The notes under the pieces are model-generated. The model did no database searches. It was not told the origin of the DNA and was given only the letters and a program-made list of their open reading frames with translations. DNA of 64,000 bases from Panacibacter ginsenosidivorans (GTDB lineage Bacteria; Bacteroidota; Bacteroidia; Chitinophagales; Chitinophagaceae): contig NZ_CP042435.1 of assembly GCF_007971225.1 (NCBI RefSeq), positions 4,281,501-4,345,500 of the forward strand, read 5' to 3'. Shown here one piece after another: positions 47,278 through 56,328 of the stretch. The position numbers were made by a program, and so were the translations under genes. Numbering within the stretch: position 1 is the stretch's first letter; each line of letters opens with the position of its first letter.

Positions 47278-47656
47278 ACATCTTCTCTATGTTTCGCTCT
47301 ATTCGAAAACTACAGTTCAATCAAATGAAGCGGTCTTGTTATATTTACGAAAATATTTTTTCCTGGGTTATATTTTTATTTTGCATGCCACTTTTTTCGG
47401 AACAGAAAAAAGTGGCATTTATCCTTCAATAAAAACTGATAACATAGGTAGATTATTAATGTAAAGATGGCAACCTGGTCTACTATATAGAATCTGTAAT
47501 AATAAATTTAAATTGTTGGTTAGCCGTATGAAAAATATTTAACCCGAACTATATCAACTTTTCTTTTTCAACTATACAAAAAGGTTCTTAGTTGCACAAG
47601 AAAATGTATGCAAAGGCATGTATTTAATGAAATACAATTTATTCGATGAAACCATT
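47278..47656. other. Intergenic region with strong hairpin
   Basis: No credible gene. ATGCCACTTTTTTC (47385-47398) and GAAAAAAGTGGCAT (47405-47418) form a perfect 14-bp stem with a 6-nt loop. It lacks a trailing T run. It may terminate transcription from the YcxB side or be a REP-like hairpin. Confidence 0.6.
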
Positions 47657-49414
47657 TCAATTTGAAGAATGGCGCACCTGATTTGCTAATGATTGCAATT
47701 GTTCCATTTCCAAATATTTTTCTCTTGAAAACCGGTCAAATTCGCCTGGTTTTTTAAACTGTTTTAGCCTTGAAACATTTGCTTTTACAGGATAAGTGTT
47801 TTGAATATGGTAATATCCGCCTGACGCAAGGAAATAGGAAACAGTATTAGTTCTATTTTTCTCCGGAACATGAAACTCAAGGTCTATACTTTCATCTTTA
47901 TTCAGCAGAGAATATATTTTATCTGTTTTGACCAGTTGATCTTTTTGGTCTTCTTTCAGCATATTTTTGGCTGAAACAGGATCGATAGTAAAAGTTTGTA
48001 ATGAGTCTCCTTCATCATAATCTATGGCTGCATAATCAAGATCCCAAAACCGATAAACTGTTTCGAGCTTGATACGCAAATCTTTACTCGTATTTTCAGG
48101 CAGTTTGATTTCCATAACCATATCCCGGTAGTTTTCTGTTCCACTTAAAGGAAAATAGCCTGCATATTCCCATTTTTCTCCATTCTTTACGTAAACTTTT
48201 ATTGGAAGCCCCTGGTTTAATATAAAGGCTTCCATTTTAGCTGGACTTGTGTTTTCCCAGTAATCCCTATAACGGGAATAGTCCTCGCCAAATAATAAAG
48301 TATACTCCTGGTTTAATAGGGCTGCCCAATTACTATTTTTTACACGAACAACTAATTTCGCTTTTCGATTTTCCAATGGCTTTTTGAAATTGAGGTATGC
48401 TTTTGAGTAAGTTTCCTGAGAATCATATGTATTAAATGAAAATGAAGTTCCATCTGCTTTACTTAATACTTCTTTTAAATCCTTCTTATCTGAACCCATT
48501 GCTATTTCCGGAAGTGAAGGATTGCTTATTGAATAAAACTTTCCATACCTGTCAGCCAGTATCGTGGAACCTTCCTTGTGGTAAACGCCGATGAGTTGGG
48601 CAGAATTGAGATATTGGATCTCGTCTTCGTGGCCAGATATGCGTAAACGGATGGCTGAATTTTCAGGCTCTATGTTACCAAGTGGAAGATAGTCCATCCG
48701 TTCAAGATTTGCATAAACAGCACCACTGAAAATACCATTCTGATAATCAAAGTTGCCTTTTTGTTCCACATATACTTGCGGGCAACCGCATGATGTGGTG
48801 TCACTACCACCATTATAACCACCTGAAGATGATGATCCAATTATTCCTCCAATAATTACAGCAACTAATGTTGCGGTAGTAACTATTCCTACAATACTTA
48901 TGATAGTACTTGTACTGGTTCTTCCTTTATTAAATTCATAAACGTCCATCCTATAAATGTCTGATAGAGGAACATTAACTTCCGGGTTTTCCAGAGTGGT
49001 TTTTTTATCATTATTAACGTACAGATGAACTTCAGACAATACAGCAGCCTTATTTGCATTTTTGAATGGGTTGGGTTTATTACTTTCCGGATTCAATTGG
49101 CTGGTATGCTCTGTCGACAATTGGCCACTTTTCCCGGTAAGCACATTATTGCCTATGGAGATATTGTCAAGTTGCAGGATAGTGTCTCTATAATGTATAA
49201 TAAAATATTTATTTTCTGCCTTTAGTCGTTCAATCATATTGGAATCCACATTGGTAGTTGTTCCGGTATTATAAAATTTCCTGAAACAACCTGCGAGAAT
49301 GATGATTCCCAAAACAATGAAAATATAATTTCTCCATTTCCATCTTAATAAAAGGAGCAAGGGAAAGAAGAATAAGGTGCTGTGCTGTGACAAGCGGGAA
49401 ATTATCGGCTTCAT
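47657..49414 (-). CDS. Large secreted lipoprotein with CGCP motif, partner of radical SAM gene
   Basis: A 585-residue protein. The N-terminus has a hydrophobic segment and lipobox LAGC (Cys43). A second hydrophobic, Gly-rich segment (170-199) is followed by CGCPQVYVEQKG (Cys209, Cys211). Then comes DYQNGIFSGAVYANLERMDYLPL. The last motif recalls a family of secreted proteins with CP-[FQ]-[VI]-Y...GA...LER-DY. The rest is beta-rich, with no catalytic motif I recognise. It follows the radical SAM gene by 140 bp on the same strand, so it could be a substrate or partner of it. Confidence 0.7.
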   Translation of the reverse strand: MKPIISRLSQHSTLFFFPLLLLLRWKWRNYIFIVLGIIILAGCFRKFYNTGTTTNVDSNMIERLKAENKYFIIHYRDTILQLDNISIGNNVLTGKSGQLSTEHTSQLNPESNKPNPFKNANKAAVLSEVHLYVNNDKKTTLENPEVNVPLSDIYRMDVYEFNKGRTSTSTIISIVGIVTTATLVAVIIGGIIGSSSSGGYNGGSDTTSCGCPQVYVEQKGNFDYQNGIFSGAVYANLERMDYLPLGNIEPENSAIRLRISGHEDEIQYLNSAQLIGVYHKEGSTILADRYGKFYSISNPSLPEIAMGSDKKDLKEVLSKADGTSFSFNTYDSQETYSKAYLNFKKPLENRKAKLVVRVKNSNWAALLNQEYTLLFGEDYSRYRDYWENTSPAKMEAFILNQGLPIKVYVKNGEKWEYAGYFPLSGTENYRDMVMEIKLPENTSKDLRIKLETVYRFWDLDYAAIDYDEGDSLQTFTIDPVSAKNMLKEDQKDQLVKTDKIYSLLNKDESIDLEFHVPEKNRTNTVSYFLASGGYYHIQNTYPVKANVSRLKQFKKPGEFDRFSREKYLEMEQLQSLANQVRHSSN

Positions 49415-49554
49415 AAGTTAATTTTTATATTGTGAAATTGATTTTATTTAGTTCAATATTTCAATGACCTCAATTCTAACATTACATAGGATAAATCAGT
49501 TTTTGCGAAGAATATCAACCAGGGTTTCTTTAATCATAGGCTTACGGGTTCATA

Positions 49555-50790
49555 CTAATTTGTTTTAAGCTGATCGTTGGATTTCGAAGTAAATTCAATC
49601 ATTGAACACCCCCTTTCTCTTAATGAGCGAATGTTTTTTTCCAAATTCCCGGCAGAGGCATGAAACAACTTATTTTTACAGAAAGGGCAAGCATGTACGT
49701 ATCCATTAGCATCAACGTAAAGAAAATGTAATCCTCCTCCGGGGCATCCGTTTTGCCTTTTTATCATTGCAGGATAACTGGCAATTGGATAGCCTGAATA
49801 AGAAGTATCAAAATTTAAGAGGTAAAAAAAATGTTCGAGGATTTCTTTATTCTCTTTATTAAGTGAGACATTTTTTTGCCAGTAATGACCAACAGCTTCT
49901 GGTTCCAGGAATTGAATGAATGATGCTCCTGCATCACGGCAAATCCTTGCATACCTGGCAAGGTTATTCATAGATATGAAATCATTTGTTGCGCAGCAGG
50001 AAAATGCAAGCAACAATCCACTATCAATAACATTTCGGGCAGATTGCAAGGCTTTTCGGTAAGAGCCTTGTATGCCACGGAATTGGTCATGTTTTTCTGA
50101 TTCATGATGGTCAAGACTGATTATTACACCTGTAAGTCCATGATTTTTTAGCCGTGCGGCTTTTTCAGCAGATAAATTATACCCATTGGTAAACATCCAG
50201 AAATCTATCCCTTCAGGAACTGAATCAAGTATAAAAATAATATCTTCAATCCTGTTGAGGGGTTCTCCTCCGCTTAGGTGTACCTGCGAAATACCTATCC
50301 GGTAAAAACGGTTTATAATATCAACGAGATCGGAAGCTGATAAACTGTCTTTCCTGTTCAAATTGTCCCACTCAACGCAATGTTCACATTGAAAGCCACA
50401 TTTATTAGTTATGGCAAAAACAAGTGAAAACAATGAAATGTCAGGGCTTTGTGAAAATAAATTTAATGAATGATTTATACCGCGGTTAAATACACCTGAT
50501 GGCCAACCAGGTGTATGCAAATTCATATAATATTTATGAGCCCTTTTTACAATTTTTGGATGTGTAGTTTTAAACCCCTTCCTGGTATTAATAACTTTGG
50601 CTGCAAGAGAAAATGCCTTCCATGGATTTTTGTATCTTAATAGTGCAAGCCAGGTAACGTTTAAACCTATTAGCAAGCTTACAATCAAATATTCCCACCC
50701 AGTTACAATTTTATTGCTACTGTTATAAGAAAATTTGAAAAATCTTCTCTTATTTACCGGTACCTCCACTTCTCTATAAGTTTCCTTCAT
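49555..50790 (-). CDS. Radical SAM protein with SPASM-like C-terminus
   Basis: A 411-residue enzyme. The [4Fe-4S] cluster motif CxxxCxxC is NKCGFQCEHC (Cys131, 135, 138), followed by QVHLSGGEPL. The C-terminal Cys residues (NGCPGGG at 349, CPFC at 368-371, Cys395) indicate an auxiliary-cluster SPASM-like domain, as in peptide-modifying and cofactor maturases. The N-terminus has a membrane segment near 33-51 (EYLIVSLLIGLNVTWLALL), which would tether the enzyme at the inner membrane. It is the first gene of a two-gene unit with the CGCP lipoprotein. Confidence 0.85.
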   Translation of the reverse strand: MKETYREVEVPVNKRRFFKFSYNSSNKIVTGWEYLIVSLLIGLNVTWLALLRYKNPWKAFSLAAKVINTRKGFKTTHPKIVKRAHKYYMNLHTPGWPSGVFNRGINHSLNLFSQSPDISLFSLVFAITNKCGFQCEHCVEWDNLNRKDSLSASDLVDIINRFYRIGISQVHLSGGEPLNRIEDIIFILDSVPEGIDFWMFTNGYNLSAEKAARLKNHGLTGVIISLDHHESEKHDQFRGIQGSYRKALQSARNVIDSGLLLAFSCCATNDFISMNNLARYARICRDAGASFIQFLEPEAVGHYWQKNVSLNKENKEILEHFFYLLNFDTSYSGYPIASYPAMIKRQNGCPGGGLHFLYVDANGYVHACPFCKNKLFHASAGNLEKNIRSLRERGCSMIEFTSKSNDQLKTN

Positions 50791-51259
50791 AAAAAGATTT
50801 TTTTGATGAATTGTAGCACATTACAAAATCACTTTTTCACTGGCACTATTACTCTTTTTGTGGCCTTTTAAATAATAGGTAATTTCGTGACACTTTATCT
50901 ATTTGTCGCTGACCAAAACACTATAAAGAGATGATATTAGTCACATTTATAAGTGATTTCGTTTAGCCCTTTGAGACTGGGGAAGACGTTGATTGGAAAT
51001 CGAAAATAGAATTCCAATGTCTGAAGGCAAAACATGCTGTAATACAAAAGCAGGAAAATATTGGTGGAAAATTTGATGAAGAAAATCAGGATCTGCTGTC
51101 TGCATTGTGTTTAGAAAACACCTGCCAACTAGTAGTGAAATGTAAATTATAAAAGTGTAATATTAGCCTTAGCCTGAGGCATAAATTTTGAACAAGCGTC
51201 TGGGCAAATTATTATAAGCAAGGCTTAAGATAGCAATGCTTGTGGGCAAACTTCCGTCT
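50791..51259. other. Intergenic region with ORF remnant
   Basis: Frame residues at about 50977-51152 read TGEDVDWKSKIEFQCLKAKH and end LCLENTCQLVVKCKL without a start codon, so they look like the tail of a lost gene. I cannot assign a family. Otherwise the region shows no gene. Confidence 0.3.
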
Positions 51260-51372
51260 CCGCAGTGTCTCCTGCAAGGGACGCTGCGGGTTATTGGTAG
51301 TAAATAAAATCTTCATCACGATACCGCAGCGTCCTCGACCTGCACACACAAACCAATAGAGAGACACTGCGG
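51260..51372. repeat. Nested inverted repeat
   Basis: CCGCAGTGTCTC (51260-51271) pairs with GAGACACTGCGG (51361-51372). Inside, GGACGCTGCGG (51279-51289) pairs with CCGCAGCGTCC (51324-51334), and TATTGG (51292-51297) with CCAATA (51353-51358). A 113-bp MITE-like or structured element. It ends 7 bp before the CCCCGATAGCAAG junction. Confidence 0.7.
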
Positions 51373-51393
51373 AAAACATCCCCGATAGCAAGA

Positions 51394-51749
51394 TTTTCGC
51401 TGATCCGAAATATGGTTCAGGTTCTACTATCCTTGTTGCTTTTTTTATAATGGCGTGGATTCCCCTGCTTACTTATTTTACATCAAGAAAAAATTACACT
51501 ACCAATAACAGGATAAGTGAACCGATAGAATATACCATAGAAAACAGTGGCCTTTCTATAAAAGGTGAATCGTTTACTTCAACACTTACATGGGATAAAT
51601 TGTATAAAGTAAGTAAAACAAAAAACTAGATACTGATATGGCAGTCACGCCAGATTGCAAACATGGTACCCGGAAGAAATATCAGCGATGAACAGTTGGC
51701 CTATTTAAAAAGCATTCTTGTGCAGCATGGTATAAAAAATAACCTGTGA
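51394..51749 (+). pseudogene. Truncated duplicate of the YcxB-like gene
   Basis: 51394-51805 repeats 46787-47198 at a constant offset of 4607 bp with only a few substitutions and no indels. The coding part lacks its first ~43 codons and carries a Trp-to-stop change (AACTGG to AACTAG near 51628). It is inactive. The left junction CCCCGATAGCAAG also occurs at 46310-46322. Confidence 0.9.
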
Positions 51750-51757
51750 ACTACGAG

Positions 51758-51899
51758 GGCATAAGTATATAAAACATAGCTGGCACAGCAACAAGGCGCA
51801 GGATAAGTGTGTTAGCTTCCTGTGCCTTTGTAAACGCAAGCATGTGGGTTATTTAAAACTGCAGCTATAATAACCGAACGTACAAGAGTGCGACGCAAC
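51758..51899 (+). repeat. Long-form dispersed repeat, copy 20
   Basis: AGGGCATAAGTATATAAAAC..., then CAAACGCAAGCATG-like sequence, GCAGCTATAATAACCGAAC and the core GTACAAGAGTGCGACGCAAC at 51880-51899, followed by AAAGCCGGGATAATAATT. The best-preserved long form. Confidence 0.9.
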
Positions 51900-52080
51900 G
51901 AAGATGCTACCTGCTACAAAGCCGGGATAATAATTATTGCTTTTAAAAAGTTAATCAACATAGTGTTCCTTTCAGGTAACATTGTGTAGAAAAAAGGGTA
52001 TATAATAAAGACCCGGGTATTTATTCATTGAACAAAATTGTAAGAAATAACAGGAAATAAAAGATATCTTTTAACAATAA

Positions 52081-52109
52081 AAAAAGGGCTGTATCTGCAG
52101 CCCTTTTTT
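52081..52109 (-). terminator. Intrinsic terminator of the stress-protein gene
   Basis: AAAAAGGGCTG, loop TATCTG, CAGCCCTTTTTT: an 11-bp stem with flanking A/T runs, 20 bp after the stop of 52129-52668. Confidence 0.92.
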
Positions 52110-52128
52110 ATTTTGCTTGTTTAAGTGT

Positions 52129-52668
52129 TTAGTATATATCAGAAGCTCCATAGCCTTCCCAGGTTTCCCTGATCGCTGCGGCATCTTCCACATTGTTTGT
52201 CTTTACACTGAGCACTATTCTCCCGTCCTTAACACTCTTTTCGTACACCTTTGCATGCTCTTCTTTAATTCCTGAACCTACGAGTGCACCTATAAGACCA
52301 CCTGTGAGGCCACCGGCACCTGCACCTGCAAGACCTGCTGCAATAGGGCCTGCAATTACCAAACCTAAACCAGGTATTATAAGATTAGTACCTAAAGCAG
52401 CAATTACACCAGCGATAGCGCCTACTGTGCCGCCAATTGCGGAACCTGTGCCTGCGCCTTCCATTGCTTTGCTTCCTAATTCGGTATGCACTTCTTCGTG
52501 TTCTTCATCGAAGTAACGTTTACGTGTATCCTTGCTCATAACGAGGTTGATATCATCTTTTGTATAACCTCTTTCTTCTACTGCCTGAAATGCTCTTTCA
52601 GCACTATCCCTGTCAGGAAATGTTGCTGATACAGTTATGTTACCTGTTTGCGTGTTCATGTTCTCCAT
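52129..52668 (-). CDS. Glycine-zipper general-stress-like protein
   Basis: A 179-residue protein with an N-terminal ferredoxin-like domain (ITVSATFPDRDSAERAFQAVEERGYTKDDINLVMS), as in heat-induced YflT/general-stress 17M-like proteins. A long Gly/Ala membrane-spanning zipper follows (residues ~70-130, GAGTGSAIGGTVGAIAGVIAALG and later repeats). The C-terminal VYEKSVKDGRIVLSVKTNN repeats the first domain's pattern. It may insert in a membrane under stress; the mechanism is unknown. Confidence 0.78.
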   Translation of the reverse strand: MENMNTQTGNITVSATFPDRDSAERAFQAVEERGYTKDDINLVMSKDTRKRYFDEEHEEVHTELGSKAMEGAGTGSAIGGTVGAIAGVIAALGTNLIIPGLGLVIAGPIAAGLAGAGAGGLTGGLIGALVGSGIKEEHAKVYEKSVKDGRIVLSVKTNNVEDAAAIRETWEGYGASDIY

Positions 52669-52786
52669 TGCGTTTAGCTTTTAATTAGTAATATTTAAAT
52701 TCTTGTTTAGAAACATTATAAAATACCATGCCATGAAAAATAATTTTTCTGGCAACATAATTGAATTGTACTCATAAAATACAATT

Positions 52787-52990
52787 ATGAAATCAGTACT
52801 TACTATGCTAGCTTTTTCAATGTTTATTTTGGCTGCAGGCTGTGACAATGACAATGAAGCTAAGGATGATAATAAGATGGATTCTATTGGTAACCCAAGC
52901 AGTAATCCTTCTTCTACCAGTGTGTTAACCGATGATAGTACGCAAATAAGAAACGACGATACCATGCATATTGACACATTAAGACATTAA
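52787..52990 (+). CDS. Small lipoprotein
   Basis: A 67-residue lipoprotein: MKSVLTMLAFSMFILAAGC with lipid-modified Cys19, then a highly acidic, Asp/Asn/Ser-rich tail without predicted fold. Its function is unknown. It diverges from the stress-protein gene at 52668 by 118 bp. Confidence 0.75.
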   Translation: MKSVLTMLAFSMFILAAGCDNDNEAKDDNKMDSIGNPSSNPSSTSVLTDDSTQIRNDDTMHIDTLRH

Positions 52991-53125
52991 TTTTTTCTTT
53001 GATTATTTTTAGTGAGTGGAGGGCATAAATAAAATATGCCCTCTTTTTTTTGTTGTATAAATACATTATTATGATGCTTCATTTCGGGAAACAATTACCC
53101 TTTATACAATTTAATACACACGTAC

Positions 53126-53437
53126 TTATTCATCTGTAAAAACATCCGCAAATTCCACTTCATGACCTGCGGATATTTTATCACCAATGATTTTGCTTAA
53201 AGCGCTTTCCTGTTCTGAATCAATATGCACCCACCTGGTTTTACCAAATTTACCTTTGATAGCTTTTATCCTGATGTCGAATAAAACGGACACGTTTTTT
53301 TGGCCATTAATGTTTGTAATATTCCGGATAATATAATAGGGTTCTGAATGGTGAAGTTCAACTTCGGACTGCAAGTGGAGTTTAATTGCACGGGTAACAG
53401 GATAATCAAACTGTATTTGAAAAGTTTTGGTTTTCAT
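53126..53437 (-). CDS. Small unknown protein
   Basis: A 103-residue protein with no signal or membrane segment. It looks beta-rich at first (FQIQFDYPVTRAIKLHLQSEVELHHSEPYYIIRNI), then basic in the middle (IKAIKGKFGKTRWVHI), and ends acidic. No family was recognised. Typical codon use and a clear ATG support it being real. Confidence 0.6.
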   Translation of the reverse strand: MKTKTFQIQFDYPVTRAIKLHLQSEVELHHSEPYYIIRNITNINGQKNVSVLFDIRIKAIKGKFGKTRWVHIDSEQESALSKIIGDKISAGHEVEFADVFTDE

Positions 53438-53829
53438 AACATTTAGCTTTCACGGTTAATAGATGATTTTATTTACCTAAAACTTAATGCTGTATACTAT
53501 TGGAGCATTCAAAATAAATGCCAGACCAGGACTGCAATCAAACATTTTTGAAAATAATCTTGTATTAATGTAAACTATCAGGATGAAAGAGAATGTGTGG
53601 GCGGTTTCCTGCCTTTTCAAATATAGGCATGCTATTTACAACCGTTGCTATAATAATGAAACGTACAGGTGAGTGATGCAACCCGGCGGATGGGCTGCAA
53701 CAAATGATGCCGTGAAAATAAAAGCCGGTAAAGAAATTATATCTTCAACAAAATGTATCTTCAGCAATACAAAATAGACTTTGGCAAGTGTGAGCGTATC
53801 CAAAAGAGTAAATACTAAAATCAAATACT
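53438..53829. other. Intergenic region with long-form repeat
   Basis: No gene seen. It carries a degenerate long-form unit from about 53600 (CCTTTTCAAATATAGGCATG, then ACCGTTGCTATAATAATG) leading to the core at 53663. Confidence 0.6.
53663..53682 (+). repeat. Dispersed repeat, copy 21
   Basis: GTACAGGTGAGTGATGCAAC, a degenerate member of the GTGAGTGACACAAC class. Confidence 0.75.
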
Positions 53830-54327
53830 ATGCGGAATATATTTGTACTAATTGTTACAGCACTTACCTGCTATGGCTTGCTCTCCTGTAATGGAGCTAA
53901 TACCGGGGACTCAGCAGTTTCAAAAACAGTAAACCCAACTTTCGACAAACAACGGGCTGGCTCATTTATAGACAGTATTAATGCAAAATTTGCAGAACAA
54001 ATTGCTTCGGGAGATTCTGTTGCATTGGCCGCTCATTATTGGCCGGATGCTGAGTTATTGCTTGACAACAGCGAAGTAGCAAAAGGTAATGATATTCTTA
54101 GTGCGTGGGGCGCAGCAATACGTATGGGGATTAAAGAAATGACTTTTTCCACAACAGATATAACAGGGAGTTCAACATTTATAATTGAAACAGGCAATTA
54201 TGAAATGAAAGATGGAAATAAATCATTGATCGACAGAGGCAAGTATGTAGTAGTGTGGGAAAACAGAAATGGAGAATGGAAATTGTATCGTGATATAGGG
54301 AGCACCAGTATGCCGGCAGTAAAATAA
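53830..54327 (+). CDS. SnoaL/DUF4440-like lipoprotein
   Basis: A 165-residue lipoprotein (GLLSC, Cys20). The domain from ~45 (FIDSINAKFAEQIASGDSVALAAHYWPDAELLLDN) to the C-terminus (GKYVVVWENRNGEWKLYRDIGSTSMP) is an NTF2-like fold of the DUF4440 type, as in ketosteroid isomerase-like proteins. The catalytic residues of isomerases are not evident. It would be secreted; the substrate is unknown. Confidence 0.82.
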   Translation: MRNIFVLIVTALTCYGLLSCNGANTGDSAVSKTVNPTFDKQRAGSFIDSINAKFAEQIASGDSVALAAHYWPDAELLLDNSEVAKGNDILSAWGAAIRMGIKEMTFSTTDITGSSTFIIETGNYEMKDGNKSLIDRGKYVVVWENRNGEWKLYRDIGSTSMPAVK

Positions 54328-54346
54328 AATCTTCTGCGGATAGCGC

Positions 54347-54490
54347 ACATATAACACATAGCTGGCACAGTAATAAGGTGCAGGGTTATTACAGCTATGT
54401 GTCAGTTTCCTTTGCTTTTGTAAACGCAAGCATGCAGTTTATTTACAACTGCTGCTACACATATCCAAACGTACAAGTGTGCGACGCAAG
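54347..54490 (+). repeat. Long-form dispersed repeat, copy 22
   Basis: ACATATAACACATAGCTGG..., then TTTGTAAACGCAAGCATG, TTATTTACAACTGCTGCTAC and the core GTACAAGTGTGCGACGCAAG at 54471-54490. The second block (CCTGCTACATAAAAATTATT) is at about 54515-54534. Confidence 0.92.
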
Positions 54491-54563
54491 AAAAGATCAA
54501 TAGCACCACTTCAGCCTGCTACATAAAAATTATTTTGTTCGCGGAAACTTTATCTTTATCGCG

Positions 54564-55748
54564 ATGAGTTTATACACTACCAAAGCGGCTATTACCATTA
54601 CCTGCCACAAGCGCATTATGCCTTACCTGGCGCAGGAAGTAACAGCACTGGGCTTTGAAGTGGAAGAAAGTTTTGTAACCGGTGTGCGGTTGCATGGCAC
54701 CATCAATGACTGCATAAAATTAAACCTTAACCTGCGGTGTGCAAGCCAGGTGTTGTATAGCCTGAAGCAATTTAAAGCTGCTGATGCTGATGCTGTTTAT
54801 CGTAACATACTCAAATACGAATGGGAAAATATTCTTCCTGCAAACGGTTATTTTTCCATCACCAGTAATGTAAGTAATGATACTATCAATAACAGCATGT
54901 TTGCGAACCTGCGTGTAAAAGATGCCATCAGTGACAGGTTTCGGGAACAACGTGGCATACGGCCATCCACGGGTTCGGAACTTACAGGAGCCGTCATTCA
55001 TTTATACTGGAAGCATGATGATGCAGAAATTTTTATTGATACTTCCGGCGATTCACTGGCGCGGCATGGTTACCGCAAAATACCAGGCCTTGCCCCTATG
55101 CTGGAATCACTGGCTGCAGCAACTATTTATGCAACCTGCTGGGACAGAGTTTCGCCATTTGTAAATCCTATGTGCGGTTCCGGCACACTGGCTATTGAAG
55201 CTGCCATGATCGCTACGAACAGGCGACCCGGTTTGTTCAGAACTAATTATGCATTCATGCATTTGCAGGGTTACAATGCAACTGTTTATGAGCAGGAAGA
55301 TGCATTGCTGGAACAACAAATTATTGATGTGCCCGGTCTGCGTATCATTGCCACCGACTATAGTGAAAAAGCTATTGAGAATGCAAAAAAGAATGCAGTG
55401 GCTGCGGGTGTTGCAAAGCTTATTGAGTTTAAAGTTTGTGATTTTGCTGAAACTGAAATTCCGCAAAATGTTCCGGGCATTTTTTATGTAAACCCTGAAT
55501 ATGGTGAGCGGCTTGGTGATATAACTGAACTTGAAAAAACCTACAGCCGCATCGGCGATTTTATGAAACAAAAGTGCGGTGGTTATTTTGGTTATGTGTT
55601 TACCGGCAACTTAGACCTTGCAAAAAAAATTGGTCTGAAAGCCAAACGAAGAATAGAATTTTATACGAGCACTATTGACTGCCGCTTACTGGAATATGAA
55701 TTGTATGCAGGCAGCAGGACGATGATAAAAAAGCAGAAAGAAGCATAA
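54564..55748 (+). CDS. THUMP-domain rRNA methyltransferase, RlmL-like
   Basis: A 394-residue RNA methyltransferase with an N-terminal THUMP domain (~50-160) and a class I SAM-binding domain. NPMCGSGTLAIEAAM is the SAM-binding loop and VNPEYGERLGD the catalytic (N/D)PPY-type motif, here NPEY. Relatives methylate G2445 of 23S rRNA (RlmL). The NPEY reading recurs, to my memory, in Bacteroidota homologues and need not mean loss of activity. A hairpin at 55834-55864 with a T run may end the transcript. Confidence 0.88.
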   Translation: MSLYTTKAAITITCHKRIMPYLAQEVTALGFEVEESFVTGVRLHGTINDCIKLNLNLRCASQVLYSLKQFKAADADAVYRNILKYEWENILPANGYFSITSNVSNDTINNSMFANLRVKDAISDRFREQRGIRPSTGSELTGAVIHLYWKHDDAEIFIDTSGDSLARHGYRKIPGLAPMLESLAAATIYATCWDRVSPFVNPMCGSGTLAIEAAMIATNRRPGLFRTNYAFMHLQGYNATVYEQEDALLEQQIIDVPGLRIIATDYSEKAIENAKKNAVAAGVAKLIEFKVCDFAETEIPQNVPGIFYVNPEYGERLGDITELEKTYSRIGDFMKQKCGGYFGYVFTGNLDLAKKIGLKAKRRIEFYTSTIDCRLLEYELYAGSRTMIKKQKEA

Positions 55749-55787
55749 TATTTTTTTGAACCCGGCTTTTGTATTTATGGCAACATC

Positions 55788-55807
55788 GTTGCGTCGCACT
55801 CTTGTGC
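55788..55807 (-). repeat. Dispersed 20-bp intergenic repeat, copy 23
   Basis: GTTGCGTCGCACTCTTGTGC, with the second block ACCCGGCTTTTG-like sequence upstream at about 55760. Confidence 0.9.
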
Positions 55808-55833
55808 CGCAATGCATTATTGAGCATAAACAC

Positions 55834-55881
55834 ACGGTCAGACGGCTCAAAGCCGTCAGACCGTTACAGCAAATTTTTTTT
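55834..55881 (+). terminator. Probable terminator hairpin
   Basis: ACGGTCAGACGGCT, loop CAA, AGCCGTCAGACCGT (one mismatch in 14), followed 9 bp later by eight T. It lies after the RlmL-like gene and before MazG. Confidence 0.75.
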
Positions 55882-55925
55882 GTCTGCAGTCATACTTTAA
55901 CATCAATACTTATAAATTATATTTT

Positions 55926-56192
55926 ATGGAAATCTCAGCACTGCAAAAAATAGTAAAAGACAGGTATTTCGAAACCGATAACGCAAAAGGTATTTATCAT
56001 ACTGCCTTATGGTTTCATGAAGAAGTGGGCGAACTTTCTTCTGCCATTGCAAGCGGCAACAAAGAGAATGCAAAGGAAGAATTTGCAGATGTGCTGATGT
56101 GGTTATTAACGCTGGCCAATATCATGGATATAGATATGGAAGATGCGATTGCTGCGTATTTAAATGATGCAGGGAAGATGCCTTCGAAATGA
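55926..56192 (+). CDS. MazG-like nucleotide pyrophosphohydrolase
   Basis: An 88-residue single MazG domain. The metal-binding motif EExxE is EEVGE (Glu32, 33, 36) and the second half ExxD is EEFADV (Glu52, Asp55). It hydrolyses nucleoside triphosphates or related dNTPs to the monophosphate and pyrophosphate, cleaning the nucleotide pool. It is shorter than the two-domain E. coli MazG, like many stand-alone homologues. Confidence 0.9.
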   Translation: MEISALQKIVKDRYFETDNAKGIYHTALWFHEEVGELSSAIASGNKENAKEEFADVLMWLLTLANIMDIDMEDAIAAYLNDAGKMPSK

Positions 56193-56328
56193 ATGTATGT
56201 AGCTTCTTGCAATAGCAGGAGTATAAAGTATGAAAGGCGCAGCGATGTAAACGCAGGCATGCAGGTTATTTAAAATTATATCCGGAAATGACGTTACCTT
56301 TCTCAACCCAATAACTAACGGCACAAAC

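Noticed and set aside
47222-47464. Plus-strand ORF of 80 residues after the YcxB gene
   Set aside because: It runs through a dispersed repeat copy and a hairpin, and has no protein-like pattern.
55107-55571. Minus-strand ORF of 154 residues opposite the RlmL-like gene
   Set aside because: Antisense shadow of a conserved methyltransferase domain.
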